From Flavimobilis marinus (GTDB lineage: Bacteria; Actinomycetota; Actinomycetes; Actinomycetales; Cellulomonadaceae): 64,000 nt of DNA. Of this stretch, positions 41,158 through 50,353 are shown in pieces. The stretch's first letter is position 1, and every line of letters starts with the position of its first letter. The stretch lies in contig NZ_FONZ01000001.1 of NCBI RefSeq assembly GCF_900113055.1, positions 620,001 through 684,000 of the forward strand, given 5' to 3'. The notes beneath the pieces are model-generated. The model worked only from the letters and a program-made list of their open reading frames with translations. It was not told the DNA's origin and made no database searches. The translations under genes and the position numbers were made by a program.

Positions 41158-42704
41158 GGCTCAAGCTGCAGCTGCTCGGCAACGGTCTGCGGCGCAGCAC
41201 CTGGCAGGTCGTCGGGCTGCTGCTCGGCCTGCTCAACACGGTAGTGCTCCTCGGGCTCACGTCGCTGGGCCTGCTCGCGACGCGGCGGGTGTCGCTCGAG
41301 CTCTGGGAGATCACGGTCGTCTTCGGTGGGTCCGTGCTCGTGCTGGCGTGGTGGCTGCTGCCCCTGCTCGCCTTCGGGGTGGACTCCACGCTCGACCCGT
41401 ACCGGTTCGCGACCTTCGCCGTGCCGCGCCGCACGCTGCTGCTGGGCCTCGGGCTCGCTGCGCTCGTCGGCATGCCGGGCATCGCGACGGTCGTCGTCGT
41501 GCTCCTGCCCGTGGCGCTGTGGGTGCCGGATCTGGCCGCAGCCGCGGCGGCGGCCCTGATGGCCCCCGTCGTCGTCGCGACCTGCGTCGCGGGATCTCGG
41601 GCGACGACGACGGCACTCGCACCGATCATGGACTCGCGCCGCTTCCGCGAGGTCGCCGGAGTCATCGCGCTGCTGCCCGTGCTGCTCCTCGGACCCGTCC
41701 TCATCCAGATCGGCCGGGCAGCGGCCGTCGGGCGCGACGCGATCCCGGGGCTCGTCGAGGTGGTCTCGTGGACGCCGGTCGGCGCTGCGTGGGCCGTGAG
41801 CGTCGACGTGTCCCGCGGCGACTGGGCGCGGGCCGGCGGGCACCTCGTCGTCGCCCTCGGCACGCTCGCCGCGCTCGTCGCCGTCTGGCACCACTTCCTG
41901 GGCCGCGCCCTCGTGACACCGCCCTCAGGCGCGGGAGGCGCGAGGCGCGCGCTCGGCGTCGGCCTCCTGGGCAGCGCGGGCGGCGCGACCAGCGCCGTGG
42001 CGGCGCGGTGCCTGACCTACTGGCTGCGTGACCCGCGGTACGTCGGGAGCCTCACGCTCATCCCGGTGCTCCCCGTCGTGCTCGGGATCGTGTCGGGCGG
42101 GAACGACCTCGTGGTGCTCTTGACGATCGCGCCGCTGTGCGCGTTCCTGGTGGCGTGGACGATCTCGGCGGACGTCGCGTACGACAGCACGGCGTTCTGG
42201 CTGCACGCGGCGACCGGGCTCCCCGGCGCGGCTGATCGCGCGGGCCGAGCGCTCGCGGCCGTGGCCGTGGGTGGCCCGATCCTCACCGTCCTCGTGCTCG
42301 GGGCGGTCGCCTGGACCGGTCGGTGGGACGCGCTCCCGGCAGCTGCGGGTCTGACCGTGGGGATCTTCGCGACGACGTTGGGCCTATCGAGCGCCATCTC
42401 GGCACGCTTCCTGTACGCGGTGCCGAAACCTGGTGACGGCCCGTTCAACGCGCCGCAGGGATCCGCGACCGCCAACCTCGTGGTGCAGGGCATCGGTTGG
42501 CTGGTGCTCGTCGTGCTCGTTGCTCCGGAGGCGGTGCTGGCGCTCGTAGCGGTGCATGCGCAGTCGGAGCCGGTCGGGTGGGCCGCACTCGTGGCGGGCG
42601 TCGGCATCGGTGGCGTGGTGCTCACCTCCGGGGTGCGTCTCGGGGCGCGGTGGTACGACGCACGCACCCCCGAGCTCATGCAGTCGTTGCGCGAGCTGGA
42701 CTGA
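41139..42704 (+). CDS. Integral membrane subunit of ABC exporter
   Basis: A 521-residue polytopic membrane protein of roughly twelve helices with no extracytoplasmic domain of note. It begins RLKLQLLGNGLRR, then a first helix VVGLLLGLLNTVVLLGL; a cytosolic segment DSRRFREVAGVIALLP and later AARCLTYWLRDPRYVGSL follow the layout of actinobacterial ABC-2 type transporter permeases found with YSAGMTKK ATPases. The start is GTG 41139 with GGGG 5 nt upstream, inside the ATPase gene. At its 3' end it runs 29 bp into the convergent MFS gene. Cargo not predictable. Confidence 0.85.
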   Translation: MVAHLLRLKLQLLGNGLRRSTWQVVGLLLGLLNTVVLLGLTSLGLLATRRVSLELWEITVVFGGSVLVLAWWLLPLLAFGVDSTLDPYRFATFAVPRRTLLLGLGLAALVGMPGIATVVVVLLPVALWVPDLAAAAAAALMAPVVVATCVAGSRATTTALAPIMDSRRFREVAGVIALLPVLLLGPVLIQIGRAAAVGRDAIPGLVEVVSWTPVGAAWAVSVDVSRGDWARAGGHLVVALGTLAALVAVWHHFLGRALVTPPSGAGGARRALGVGLLGSAGGATSAVAARCLTYWLRDPRYVGSLTLIPVLPVVLGIVSGGNDLVVLLTIAPLCAFLVAWTISADVAYDSTAFWLHAATGLPGAADRAGRALAAVAVGGPILTVLVLGAVAWTGRWDALPAAAGLTVGIFATTLGLSSAISARFLYAVPKPGDGPFNAPQGSATANLVVQGIGWLVLVVLVAPEAVLALVAVHAQSEPVGWAALVAGVGIGGVVLTSGVRLGARWYDARTPELMQSLRELD

Positions 42705-44130
42705 CGCCGTCGTCGCCGCTCGCGTGCGGTTGGATGCGTCCAGAGACGAGACCGGCCACGACCGCCAGCGCGACGGAGAGCCCGAACCCGGCGAGGTACC
42801 CCGTGCTGCCGAGGCGCGCGACGAGCGGGGTGATGAGCGCGCCGGCCAGCGCGAGGGCGAACGCCGTGGACAGCGCGTCGGAGGTCTGCAAGGCCGACAT
42901 GCCCGCACCCTGCTCGCCGGGGCGCGCGATCTCGAAGACGAGCAGCGAGAGCGTGGGGTAGACCATGCCCACGCCGAGCCCGGCGAGTGCCCACCCGGTC
43001 CAGGCCACGGCCGTCGGCGCCGGCGCCCAGGTGAGGAACGCAACGACGACGACGCCGGTCGCGACGAGAGCGGACCCGAGCCGGAGGAACGCGGTGCTCG
43101 ACCAGGCTGAGCGTGATCGTGCCGCCGACCCGAGCGCCCATGTCACCGCGCCGACCGTGAGGATCGTCCCGGCGCGCGCGGGACTGAGGCCACGCTCGTG
43201 CTGGAGGATCAGCGGCAGGTAGACCTCGGCGCCGAAGAATGCCGCCGCCATGAGGCCGCGCACCCCGACGAGCGCGGGCAGGCCCGGGCGGGCGGTGAGC
43301 GTGCCCGCAGGCAGGAGCCGCAGGCCGAGGACAGCGACGACGACGGCGCCCACGGCGAGCCCGACGGCGCGGCCTGGGCCTGTGGTCGAGGAAGCCACCG
43401 ACATCACTGCGACGCCGGCGCCCGCGCCCGCGGCGAGCGCTAGCCGGACGAGCATCGCGGCCCGCGGGGTGCGCGGGGCCTCGACTGCGCTCGGGGTCTC
43501 GACCGTGCTCTCCGCCGCCACGCTCGGGATGTGGATCGTGCTCTGTGTCTCGGCCTGGGCCCGATCCTCACCGTGCCGAGCTGCCCACAGGATGAGGAGC
43601 GCTGAGGGCACGGCCAGGAGAGCAACGCCGTGGAAGACCCACCGCCAGCCGAGCGCCTCGACGACGACGCCCGCGATGACTGGCCCGATCAGCGACGGCA
43701 GCACCCATGCGGCGGAGAACATGGCGAGGACGCGGGGGCGGCGAGCGGGGGAGAACACCTCGCCGACCATGACGTAGAGCGCGATGACATAGGCACCGGC
43801 GCCGAGCCCTTGCAGGGCGCGACCGGCGAGCAGGGCCCACATCGACCCGGCGGCGCCGGCGACGAGCAGCCCGCCGACGAAGACCCCGCCGCCGCCGAGC
43901 AGCGTGTACAGCGGGCGCGAGCGGTCCGTGAAGTAGCCAGCGAGCACCATCCCGACGACGGACGTCGCCAGCGTGACGGCGAACGCGGGGGCGTAGAGAT
44001 GCAGCCCGTCGAGCGCGGCGGCGATCGTGGGCATCGCGGTCGCTACGGCGAGCGACTCGAACGCGCCGAGCGACACGAGCGCGAGCATGCCGACGAGGAC
44101 AGCGTTCTCCGATGCGCGCGTCTGAGCCAC
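42676..44130 (-). CDS. MFS drug/solute transporter (DHA2-like)
   Basis: A 484-residue carrier with about fourteen membrane helices. Motif A appears as GYFTDRSRPLYTLLGGG (about 65-81, pattern GxxxDRxxR), and ALQGLGAGAYVIALYVMVGEVF with WRWVFHGVALLAVP (GxWRWVF-like) are DHA2-type features. A central loop of about 45 residues (about 190-232) is Ala/Glu/Thr-rich and has no fold. The gene's start lies inside the 3' extension of the frameshifted HNH gene (overlap 88 bp), and its end overlaps the exporter subunit gene by 29 bp. Probably an efflux pump. Confidence 0.87.
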   Translation of the reverse strand: MAQTRASENAVLVGMLALVSLGAFESLAVATAMPTIAAALDGLHLYAPAFAVTLATSVVGMVLAGYFTDRSRPLYTLLGGGGVFVGGLLVAGAAGSMWALLAGRALQGLGAGAYVIALYVMVGEVFSPARRPRVLAMFSAAWVLPSLIGPVIAGVVVEALGWRWVFHGVALLAVPSALLILWAARHGEDRAQAETQSTIHIPSVAAESTVETPSAVEAPRTPRAAMLVRLALAAGAGAGVAVMSVASSTTGPGRAVGLAVGAVVVAVLGLRLLPAGTLTARPGLPALVGVRGLMAAAFFGAEVYLPLILQHERGLSPARAGTILTVGAVTWALGSAARSRSAWSSTAFLRLGSALVATGVVVVAFLTWAPAPTAVAWTGWALAGLGVGMVYPTLSLLVFEIARPGEQGAGMSALQTSDALSTAFALALAGALITPLVARLGSTGYLAGFGLSVALAVVAGLVSGRIQPHASGDDGVSPARATTA

Positions 44131-46001
44131 AGGCGCATCGTAGGGCTGGGCGTGGAGCAGTGCCCGTGACCGTGATCAGTACGGCGGTTCGCCAGCCCCG
44201 TTCGGCCGATCCTCATGGCGTGGAGCCGGATCCTGACCCGGCGCGGGGTCCTGCTCCACCACCGGATGCTCCTCCGCCACCGGACCTTGCCCCGGCGCTG
44301 GATGCTGCCCCGGTGGGGGAGCGCCGGGGCGGTACGCATAGCGATGCCCGGTCGGGGTGCGCCAGACGTACTGCCCGGCGCTTCCTGGGCCAGCGCGAAG
44401 CCCCCGTCGGTCTTGATCTGGTGATCCCGCCGGCAGAGCGGTCCGAGGTTGTCGTGACTCGTCGTGCCGCCCGCGCGGTGAAACTCGACGGTGTGGTCCA
44501 GCTCGGCGGTGTGCGCGCTCGCGGAGCAGCCGGGACGCGCGCAGGCCCGGTCGCGGTGGCGGACGTAGTCGGCGAGGTCCGCTGGCGGGCGGTAGCGCGT
44601 GCGTCCGACGTCGAGCACCGCTCCGGAACGGGGATCCGTGATGATCCGGCGCCACGTCCCCTCGCTGGCGAGGCGACGGGCGGTCGCAGGGTCGATCGGA
44701 CCGTATCCCGCGAGCTCGGCCGGCTCGTCGGCGAGTCCGAGCAGGGTGGTCAGGGAGACCGTCACGTTGATCTGCGACCGCCGCGCACGGGCCCGTGGCC
44801 GGCTGACCACGTCGAGGTCAGCAGGCGTGGCCTCGCCAACGGGCGCACCAGCGTCGCCAGGCAGTCCGAGGGGCTGGCCAGGCAGGCCGGGAGTCGCGCC
44901 AGGCAACCCGAGGGCTTCGGCAGACAGCCCAAGGGATTGGCCAGCCAGCGCCGGCGGGACGATCTGCGGTCGTGCTGTGCACGTCGGGCTACCGACGCCG
45001 AGGAGGGTCCCGGCGAAGAGGTCGGCACGCAGCTGGTCGAGGGTGCGTGGGTCTCCGGCGGCGCGCAGCGTCCGCGCGCGGGCGTCGAGCTCGCCGTCGA
45101 CCGCGAGCGCCTCGGGAGCGGGCAGCACAGCCCAGATCCCGGCCATGCCGTGCGGCAGCGCGCGCGGGCGTTCGACGCGCCGCCCTCGCGCGGCCTGCGC
45201 CACGCGGCCAGCGGCACCGCCGGGGTCGAGCGCGATCAGAGCACGCTGCACGTCGCCCGTGAGCTGAGCGGGCGTGCGCACCGGAGCCCGGTCGAGGAGA
45301 GCGTCCTGCACGTCCAGGCAGCCCGCCACGGGGACGTCGTGCAGCCCGCGGTGGATCGCCGTCGTCTGAGCGATGTCGAGCTCACCGCGCTCGAGCAGCT
45401 CGGCGGTCGGCGTGAGCGGGCCGTCGAGCGCGCGAGCGAGGTCGACGAACGCGTCCGCCGCGCGGCGCGACCGACCGAGGCGCATGGCGAGCTCCTCTCC
45501 CGTCACGTTGGGACGGGCCACGTTACCCGCGCTCGCTGGCCAGAGGGGGTTCATGGCGTCCCGCTTGGCGAGCGTCGCCACGGCCTGCAGCTGGCGAGCG
45601 GCGACCCACGACGCGACGCGGTCCCAGGCCGCGACCACCTCGACGACGTCGTAGTCGTCCAGGTCGCCGAGAGCGACGTCGTCGAGCGCCGCGACGAGGT
45701 GGGCTGACGGGCGCGCCGCGACGAGCTCGCGCCCGCTGAGCGGCGCGGCCTTCGCCCGGGCAGGCGCGTCGTCGACGTCGTCCTCGAACCACTCCGCAGG
45801 GGGCTCGGGCGGGCACCGCAGCGCTTCCGCGTCCCGCCACGCCCACACCGACTCGCAGGCGTCGCACACGGTGAACCCGGTGCCGGCGCAGCGGCCGAGA
45901 CCTGCGAGGCTCGCCGGGCACCGGGGGAGGACAGTCGTCACCGCAGAGAGAGCGTCCCCTGTCCCGCCCTGTGCGACCTGTCCGTCCTGTGCCCCTGCCA
46001 T
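44043..46001 (-). CDS. DUF222/HNH endonuclease-domain protein with apparent C-terminal frameshift
   Basis: A 652-codon frame of the actinobacterial DUF222-HNH (13E12-repeat) family. It has a cysteine-rich N-terminal segment (CPASLAGLGRCAGTGFTVCDACESVWAW in part), the DUF222 helical region, a Gly-Leu-Pro repeat stretch (about 345-375) and the HNH nuclease: RDRACARPGC, HTAELDHTVEFHRAGGTTSHDNLGPLCRRDHQIK (shown by LDHTVEF and NLGPLCRRDH). Just after it, near 44374-44376, the family's expected C-terminus (QYVWRTPTGHRYAYRP) is found in the next frame, ending at 44176. The unshifted frame instead continues with an unconserved tail into the MFS gene. See findings. Confidence 0.75.
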   Translation of the reverse strand: MAGAQDGQVAQGGTGDALSAVTTVLPRCPASLAGLGRCAGTGFTVCDACESVWAWRDAEALRCPPEPPAEWFEDDVDDAPARAKAAPLSGRELVAARPSAHLVAALDDVALGDLDDYDVVEVVAAWDRVASWVAARQLQAVATLAKRDAMNPLWPASAGNVARPNVTGEELAMRLGRSRRAADAFVDLARALDGPLTPTAELLERGELDIAQTTAIHRGLHDVPVAGCLDVQDALLDRAPVRTPAQLTGDVQRALIALDPGGAAGRVAQAARGRRVERPRALPHGMAGIWAVLPAPEALAVDGELDARARTLRAAGDPRTLDQLRADLFAGTLLGVGSPTCTARPQIVPPALAGQSLGLSAEALGLPGATPGLPGQPLGLPGDAGAPVGEATPADLDVVSRPRARARRSQINVTVSLTTLLGLADEPAELAGYGPIDPATARRLASEGTWRRIITDPRSGAVLDVGRTRYRPPADLADYVRHRDRACARPGCSASAHTAELDHTVEFHRAGGTTSHDNLGPLCRRDHQIKTDGGFALAQEAPGSTSGAPRPGIAMRTAPALPHRGSIQRRGKVRWRRSIRWWSRTPRRVRIRLHAMRIGRTGLANRRTDHGHGHCSTPSPTMRLWLRRAHRRTLSSSACSRSCRSARSSRSP

Positions 46002-46008
46002 GCCCACG

Positions 46009-46014
46009 ACGCTA
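46009..46014 (-). promoter_or_regulatory. Possible leaderless -10 box of the DUF222-HNH gene
   Basis: On the minus strand TAGCGT ends 7 nt before the ATG at 46001 without a ribosome site. The 112-bp divergent space also serves ychF. Confidence 0.35.
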
Positions 46015-46099
46015 GACAGAGCCACTGACACGACAACGATCGGGACCATGGATCCGGGCCGCTCCTCCCGCCCCCGCCGCCCCGAGCGCGCGTGCGCCC

Positions 46100-46105
46100 T
46101 AGACT
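46100..46105 (+). promoter_or_regulatory. Leaderless -10 box of ychF
   Basis: TAGACT at 46100-46105 lies 8 nt before the GTG at 46114, with no Shine-Dalgarno sequence. Identical hexamer to the one before ispH. Confidence 0.5.
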
Positions 46106-46113
46106 GGTCGACC

Positions 46114-47199
<1,086 letters not shown>

Positions 47200-47205
47200 G
47201 CGAGC

Positions 47206-47973
47206 TCAGAACAGCGGCCAGGGAACCGCCGGCATCTCACCGGCGGGAGCCGGGAACCGACCTCCCGTCCGCAACCTGGAGCAGCGAGCGGCGAGCGCTT
47301 CGATCTCTGGGGCGCTGAGCAAGTCCGCCAGACTGCTTCCCAGGTCTTGGCGCAGCTCCTCGCTGAGCCGGTCGAGCCCGTCGCGCTCCTCCGCGCTCAG
47401 AGCGTCTCCCAGCCATCCCCAGAGGACCGTGCGCAGCTTGTGGTCACGGTGGAAGGTGAGTCCGTGGTCTACGCCGTGCCGGTGGCCGTCCGCCATGGCA
47501 AGGATGTGGTTGCCCTTGCGGTCGGCGTTGTTGACGACGATGTCGAACACGGCCATGCGCCGGAGCGCCGGGGAGTCCTCATGGACCAGGGTGACGGACC
47601 GTCCGTGCTCGTCCCGTCCCTCGAGCACGTGTCGCCAGCCCGCGCTCGGCACGTCGTGGGTCGCGACCAGGTCGACGGCACCGTGGTCCGGGTCTGGCTC
47701 CTGCCACAGCTGGACCATTCCTTCGCCGAGCGGACCGTCGCGCAGCCAGGTGTGCGGCACCACGCCCCAGCCGAGGGCCTGCGAGACCAGGTAGGCGGCC
47801 ACCTCCCGGTGCGCCAGGGTGCCGTCGGGAAAGTCCCACAGCGGGCTCTCGCCGGCTATCGGCTTGTAGACGACGGTCGTCTCTCCGATCGCGCCGAGGA
47901 ACGTGGCGTTGGAAGCCGTCGTGATGCGGCCGGCGATCGTCAGCTCGGCGGTCACCAGGTCCGTCGCCGACAT
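47206..47973 (-). CDS. SCO1664-family protein (PI3/4-kinase-like fold)
   Basis: A 255-residue member of the actinobacterial SCO1664 family. It keeps kinase-like features: ETTVVYKPIAGE (about 32-43, possible ATP-binding lysine), HREVAAYLVSQALGWGVVP, MAVFDIVVNNADRKGNHIL (about 143-161, catalytic-loop-like N-x-D-R-x-x-N-H) and VDHGLTFH (about 172-179, metal-binding DHG in place of DFG). Activity is unproven. It is the third gene of a trio conserved in actinobacteria (phosphomutase, DUF3090, SCO1664), which in mycobacteria lies near the mycothiol gene mshC. Its ATG overlaps the DUF3090 stop by one base. Confidence 0.88.
   Translation of the reverse strand: MSATDLVTAELTIAGRITTASNATFLGAIGETTVVYKPIAGESPLWDFPDGTLAHREVAAYLVSQALGWGVVPHTWLRDGPLGEGMVQLWQEPDPDHGAVDLVATHDVPSAGWRHVLEGRDEHGRSVTLVHEDSPALRRMAVFDIVVNNADRKGNHILAMADGHRHGVDHGLTFHRDHKLRTVLWGWLGDALSAEERDGLDRLSEELRQDLGSSLADLLSAPEIEALAARCSRLRTGGRFPAPAGEMPAVPWPLF
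47226..47246. terminator. Hairpin within the convergent ychF / SCO1664 ends
   Basis: CCGCCGG (47226-47232) and CCGGCGG (47240-47246) form a 7-bp stem with a CATCTCA loop, 27 bp after the ychF stop and inside the last codons of the convergent gene. A terminator for ychF is plausible. Confidence 0.4.
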
Positions 47974-48527
47974 CAGTCCTCGGGAAGTATGCAGGTGTGC
48001 CCGTCGGCATCGATGGGGTAGCCGCAGAACGGGCAGGCCGGGCGCCCGGCGCCCACGACCTCGCGGGTGCGCTGGGCGAAAGCGCGGGCGGTGCCTACCG
48101 GCATCCGCAGCACGAGCATCTCGGTCTCGGGAGCGCCGTCCTCGTCGGGCATCTCATCGATGCCGTCAGCATCGACCTCCGTGACGGGGTAGGCCTCGAG
48201 GACGACCTGGGCCGTGGTCGGGTCCCAGCCCAGGCTCATCGCACCGGTGCGGAAATGCTCCTCGACGGCCTCGAGATCGTCGTTGTCGACGAGCTGCGGG
48301 GGCGTGCTCGTGGGAACACTGAAGCGGTTGCCCTCGACGGTGATGAGCTGGTCGAGGATCTCGTCGATCTTCTCCGCGAGCAGAGCCGACTGCTGCTTCT
48401 CGAGGGCGATGCTCACCACCCGCGTCCCGGAGCGCACCTGGAGATAGAAGGTGCGCGCCCCCGGAAGGCCGATGGTGCCGATGACGGCCCGATCAGGCCA
48501 GTCGAACTCGTGAACGCGTGCAGGCAT
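47973..48527 (-). CDS. DUF3090 family protein
   Basis: A 184-residue protein of the DUF3090 family, restricted to actinobacteria. It begins VHEFDWPDRAVIGTIGLPGARTFYLQVR (short: RAVIGTIGLPGARTF), has EKQQSALLAEKIDEILDQL (helix, about 43-61), and ends in a likely zinc site PACPFCGYPIDADGHTC with cysteines 168 and 171 and a later H-x-C. Function unknown; the knuckle and the strict co-occurrence with the phosphomutase and SCO1664 genes suggest a joint pathway. TAGAGT, overlapping the upstream gene's stop codon, lies 6 nt before ATG 48527, so it may also have a leaderless promoter of its own. Confidence 0.9.
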   Translation of the reverse strand: MPARVHEFDWPDRAVIGTIGLPGARTFYLQVRSGTRVVSIALEKQQSALLAEKIDEILDQLITVEGNRFSVPTSTPPQLVDNDDLEAVEEHFRTGAMSLGWDPTTAQVVLEAYPVTEVDADGIDEMPDEDGAPETEMLVLRMPVGTARAFAQRTREVVGAGRPACPFCGYPIDADGHTCILPED

Positions 48528-48533
48528 CTCAAC

Positions 48534-48539
48534 ACTCTA
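48534..48539 (-). promoter_or_regulatory. Possible internal leaderless -10 box before the DUF3090 gene
   Basis: On the minus strand TAGAGT ends 6 nt before ATG 48527; its TAG is also the stop codon of the phosphomutase gene. GTTGAG between them is a poor ribosome site. It may be chance, since an amber stop supplies three of the six bases. Confidence 0.3.
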
Positions 48540-49244
48540 GGCGTCGTCGGTCGAGGGTGCCTCGTGCCCTGCGCCGCCGCCCACCGGCGCATCGCCCGCG
48601 TGGATGCCCTTCGACAGCCACGACAGATCACCCGCGTCGGTGTTGGTCGCGTGGACGCTCGGCCGGCTGGCGCCGTAGCGCACGACCGACACGGATGCGG
48701 GGCCGACGTTGATGCGCTGGAACAGGTCGAGGTGCATGCCGAGCGCGTCGGCGAGGATCGACTTGATGATGTCGCCATGGCTGACCGCGACCCACACCGC
48801 CTCGGGCCCGTGCTCGGCCTCGACGGCTGCATCGTGGCGACGGATCGCTGCCACCGCCCGAGCCTGCATCGCGGCCATCGACTCGCCGCCGGGAAAGACG
48901 ACGGCAGACGGCTGCGACTGCACCCGCGGCCACAGCTCCTCGGTCGCGAGCTCGGTGAGCCTGCGGCCCTGCCACTGCCCGTAGTCGCACTCGGTGAGAT
49001 CGAGATCGACGGACGCGTACGGAGTGCCCACCTGGCGGTCGAGGATGTGCTGGGCGGTCTGCTGACAACGCTCGAGCGGGCTCGACACCACCGCGACCAG
49101 GGGGACGGCCGCGAGCCGGGCTCCGGCCAGAGCTGCTTGCTCACGCCCGATCTCGTCCAGGGTGACGCCGACAGCCCGACCGGCCAGCAGCCCGGTGGCA
49201 TTTGCTGTGGTGCGGCCGTGCCGCACGAGGAGAGCCGTTGCCAT
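48537..49244 (-). CDS. MSMEG_4193-family histidine phosphatase (phosphomutase-like)
   Basis: A 235-residue member of the histidine phosphatase superfamily. The phosphoacceptor histidine is H9 in LVRHGRTTAN, R-S/P site SSPLERCQQTA (about 53-63), the acid/base region LTECDYGQWQGR (about 82-93), and the second histidine in AVSHGDIIKSIL (about 152-163). The fold is complete, so phosphatase activity on a small molecule is expected, with the substrate unknown. First gene of the conserved trio with DUF3090 and SCO1664. Its ATG is 6 nt after a TAGGCT box. Confidence 0.9.
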   Translation of the reverse strand: MATALLVRHGRTTANATGLLAGRAVGVTLDEIGREQAALAGARLAAVPLVAVVSSPLERCQQTAQHILDRQVGTPYASVDLDLTECDYGQWQGRRLTELATEELWPRVQSQPSAVVFPGGESMAAMQARAVAAIRRHDAAVEAEHGPEAVWVAVSHGDIIKSILADALGMHLDLFQRINVGPASVSVVRYGASRPSVHATNTDAGDLSWLSKGIHAGDAPVGGGAGHEAPSTDDA

Positions 49245-49250
49245 CCCACG

Positions 49251-49256
49251 AGCCTA
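49251..49256 (-). promoter_or_regulatory. Leaderless -10 box of the phosphomutase-DUF3090-SCO1664 operon
   Basis: On the minus strand TAGGCT ends 6 nt before the ATG at 49244. It lies in the 22-bp gap after the stop of the cold-shock/DUF1294 gene, so the trio has its own start of transcription. Confidence 0.5.
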
Positions 49257-49266
49257 GCCACCGGTG

Positions 49267-49911
49267 CTACCCCAACGGCGCTGCGTGGACGAGCCACGCC
49301 ACAGCTGCGCAGTTGACGACCACCGTGAGCCAGAAGACGGTGACGAACGGCTGCTTCCTCGTCTTGTGGCGGAAGAGGGGGCGGGCCACCAGGGCGCCCG
49401 GCCAACCGCCCAGGAGGCCGATCAGGTGCAGGGTCGACTCGGGCGTGCGCCATCGGCCCTGCTGCGCGGCAGCCTTGTCGGCGCGGTAGGCGGCGAGCGC
49501 CACGACGCTCAGGCCGCCGTAGGCGCCGACGACGAGCGCGGGGAGCTGGTCCCGCGCGAGGAGCGCGAGCAGCACCGAGGCGAACACTCCGACGACGACG
49601 AGGGCGGGCCAGGTGCGTCCGGGCCCGCGTTCGCCCCCGCCCCCGCGTCCGACCCGACGGCCGCGTCCGGGACCTGCGGTCGGCTGCCGCAGGTACTGCA
49701 CCCGGTACGCCCGCGGGCGCCCGCGCTCTCCTACCCCCTCGGCGTAGGACACGGCACAGCCGCGAGAAGGGCGTCGGCCACGGGGGAACGCGCTGACATG
49801 GACGAACACGCTCGGACCGCCCGTCGCTGGCGCGATGAAGCCGAAGCCGCGCTCGTCGTTCCAGTCCGCGAGGGTGCCCTCGAGGCGCGTGCTGAGCCGG
49901 TCGATCGCCAC
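49267..49911 (-). CDS. Cold-shock domain fused to DUF1294 membrane domain
   Basis: A 214-residue two-part protein. Residues 5-70 form a cold-shock OB-fold (GTLADWNDERGFGFIAPATGGPSVFVHVSAF, short: RGFGFIAP and VFVHVS), with RNP1-like GFGFI for single-stranded nucleic acid binding. A basic glycine/arginine-rich linker (about 72-100) leads to DUF1294 (about 120-214), with membrane helices and the family signature RTPESTLHLIGLLGGWPGALVARPLFRHKTRKQPFV (short: LLGGWPGA and RHKTRKQPF). This fusion exists elsewhere in bacteria; its function is not known, but it puts an RNA-binding domain at the membrane. GTG 49911 has GAGGAG 7 nt upstream. Confidence 0.9.
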   Translation of the reverse strand: MAIDRLSTRLEGTLADWNDERGFGFIAPATGGPSVFVHVSAFPRGRRPSRGCAVSYAEGVGERGRPRAYRVQYLRQPTAGPGRGRRVGRGGGGERGPGRTWPALVVVGVFASVLLALLARDQLPALVVGAYGGLSVVALAAYRADKAAAQQGRWRTPESTLHLIGLLGGWPGALVARPLFRHKTRKQPFVTVFWLTVVVNCAAVAWLVHAAPLG

Positions 49912-50353
49912 GTCCGGTCTCCTCTGCTCGCGATGGACGCGCAGATGTTACAGGAAGTTAACCGTCCATACAGTGAGACGTAAGTCGGGTGACAGGCGCT
50001 CATGGGACGAGAAACGTCCGGATTGCGCTCGCAGGTGTGGTCCGCGTCTCGTTCAGTTCTGCTTATGCGGCGGACCGACGGTGTCCAGCAGGCGAGACCG
50101 ACGGTGCGTGATCGGCTCTGGTCCAGGCCTGCTGACATCTTCGGCTCGACGCTCCGTGACCTTTCCGTGACATTCCGGGTTGGTAACGATTGCCTTCCTA
50201 AAAGGCGCGAACTGGCCGAGGGCAAGGGATTTGCTGTGTAACGTCCTCCACAACCAAGGTTGGTTCCCATCACCACACCGTGGACGCCGGACGTCGATGG
50301 CTGTCGATGTCGACGGCGACACCGGGAAGCTGCCAGCCCTATGAGGAGGAACA
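49912..50353. other. 442-bp intergenic region upstream of the peptide-transporter operon
   Basis: Less GC-rich than its surroundings. It holds two 11-bp direct copies of GACCGACGGTG (50073-50083 and 50096-50106), two copies of TCCGTGAC spaced one helical turn apart (50153-50160 and 50164-50171), and a small hairpin GCCTT-CCTAA-AAGGC (50192-50206). No convincing coding frame crosses it. It should include the promoters of the CSD-DUF1294 gene (leftward) and of the peptide operon (rightward); the exact -10/-35 boxes are not clear. The last bases provide AGGAGGA for the TTG start at 50354. Confidence 0.5.

Noticed and set aside
44865-44950. Gly-Leu-Pro repeat DNA in the HNH gene as possible CRISPR or satellite
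   Set aside because: Units are short, in frame and diverged, with no spacers; it is a coding low-complexity linker.
50192-50353. Riboswitch or small RNA upstream of the peptide-binding protein gene
   Set aside because: Only a 5-bp hairpin and scattered complementarities are present; no known riboswitch core is visible.
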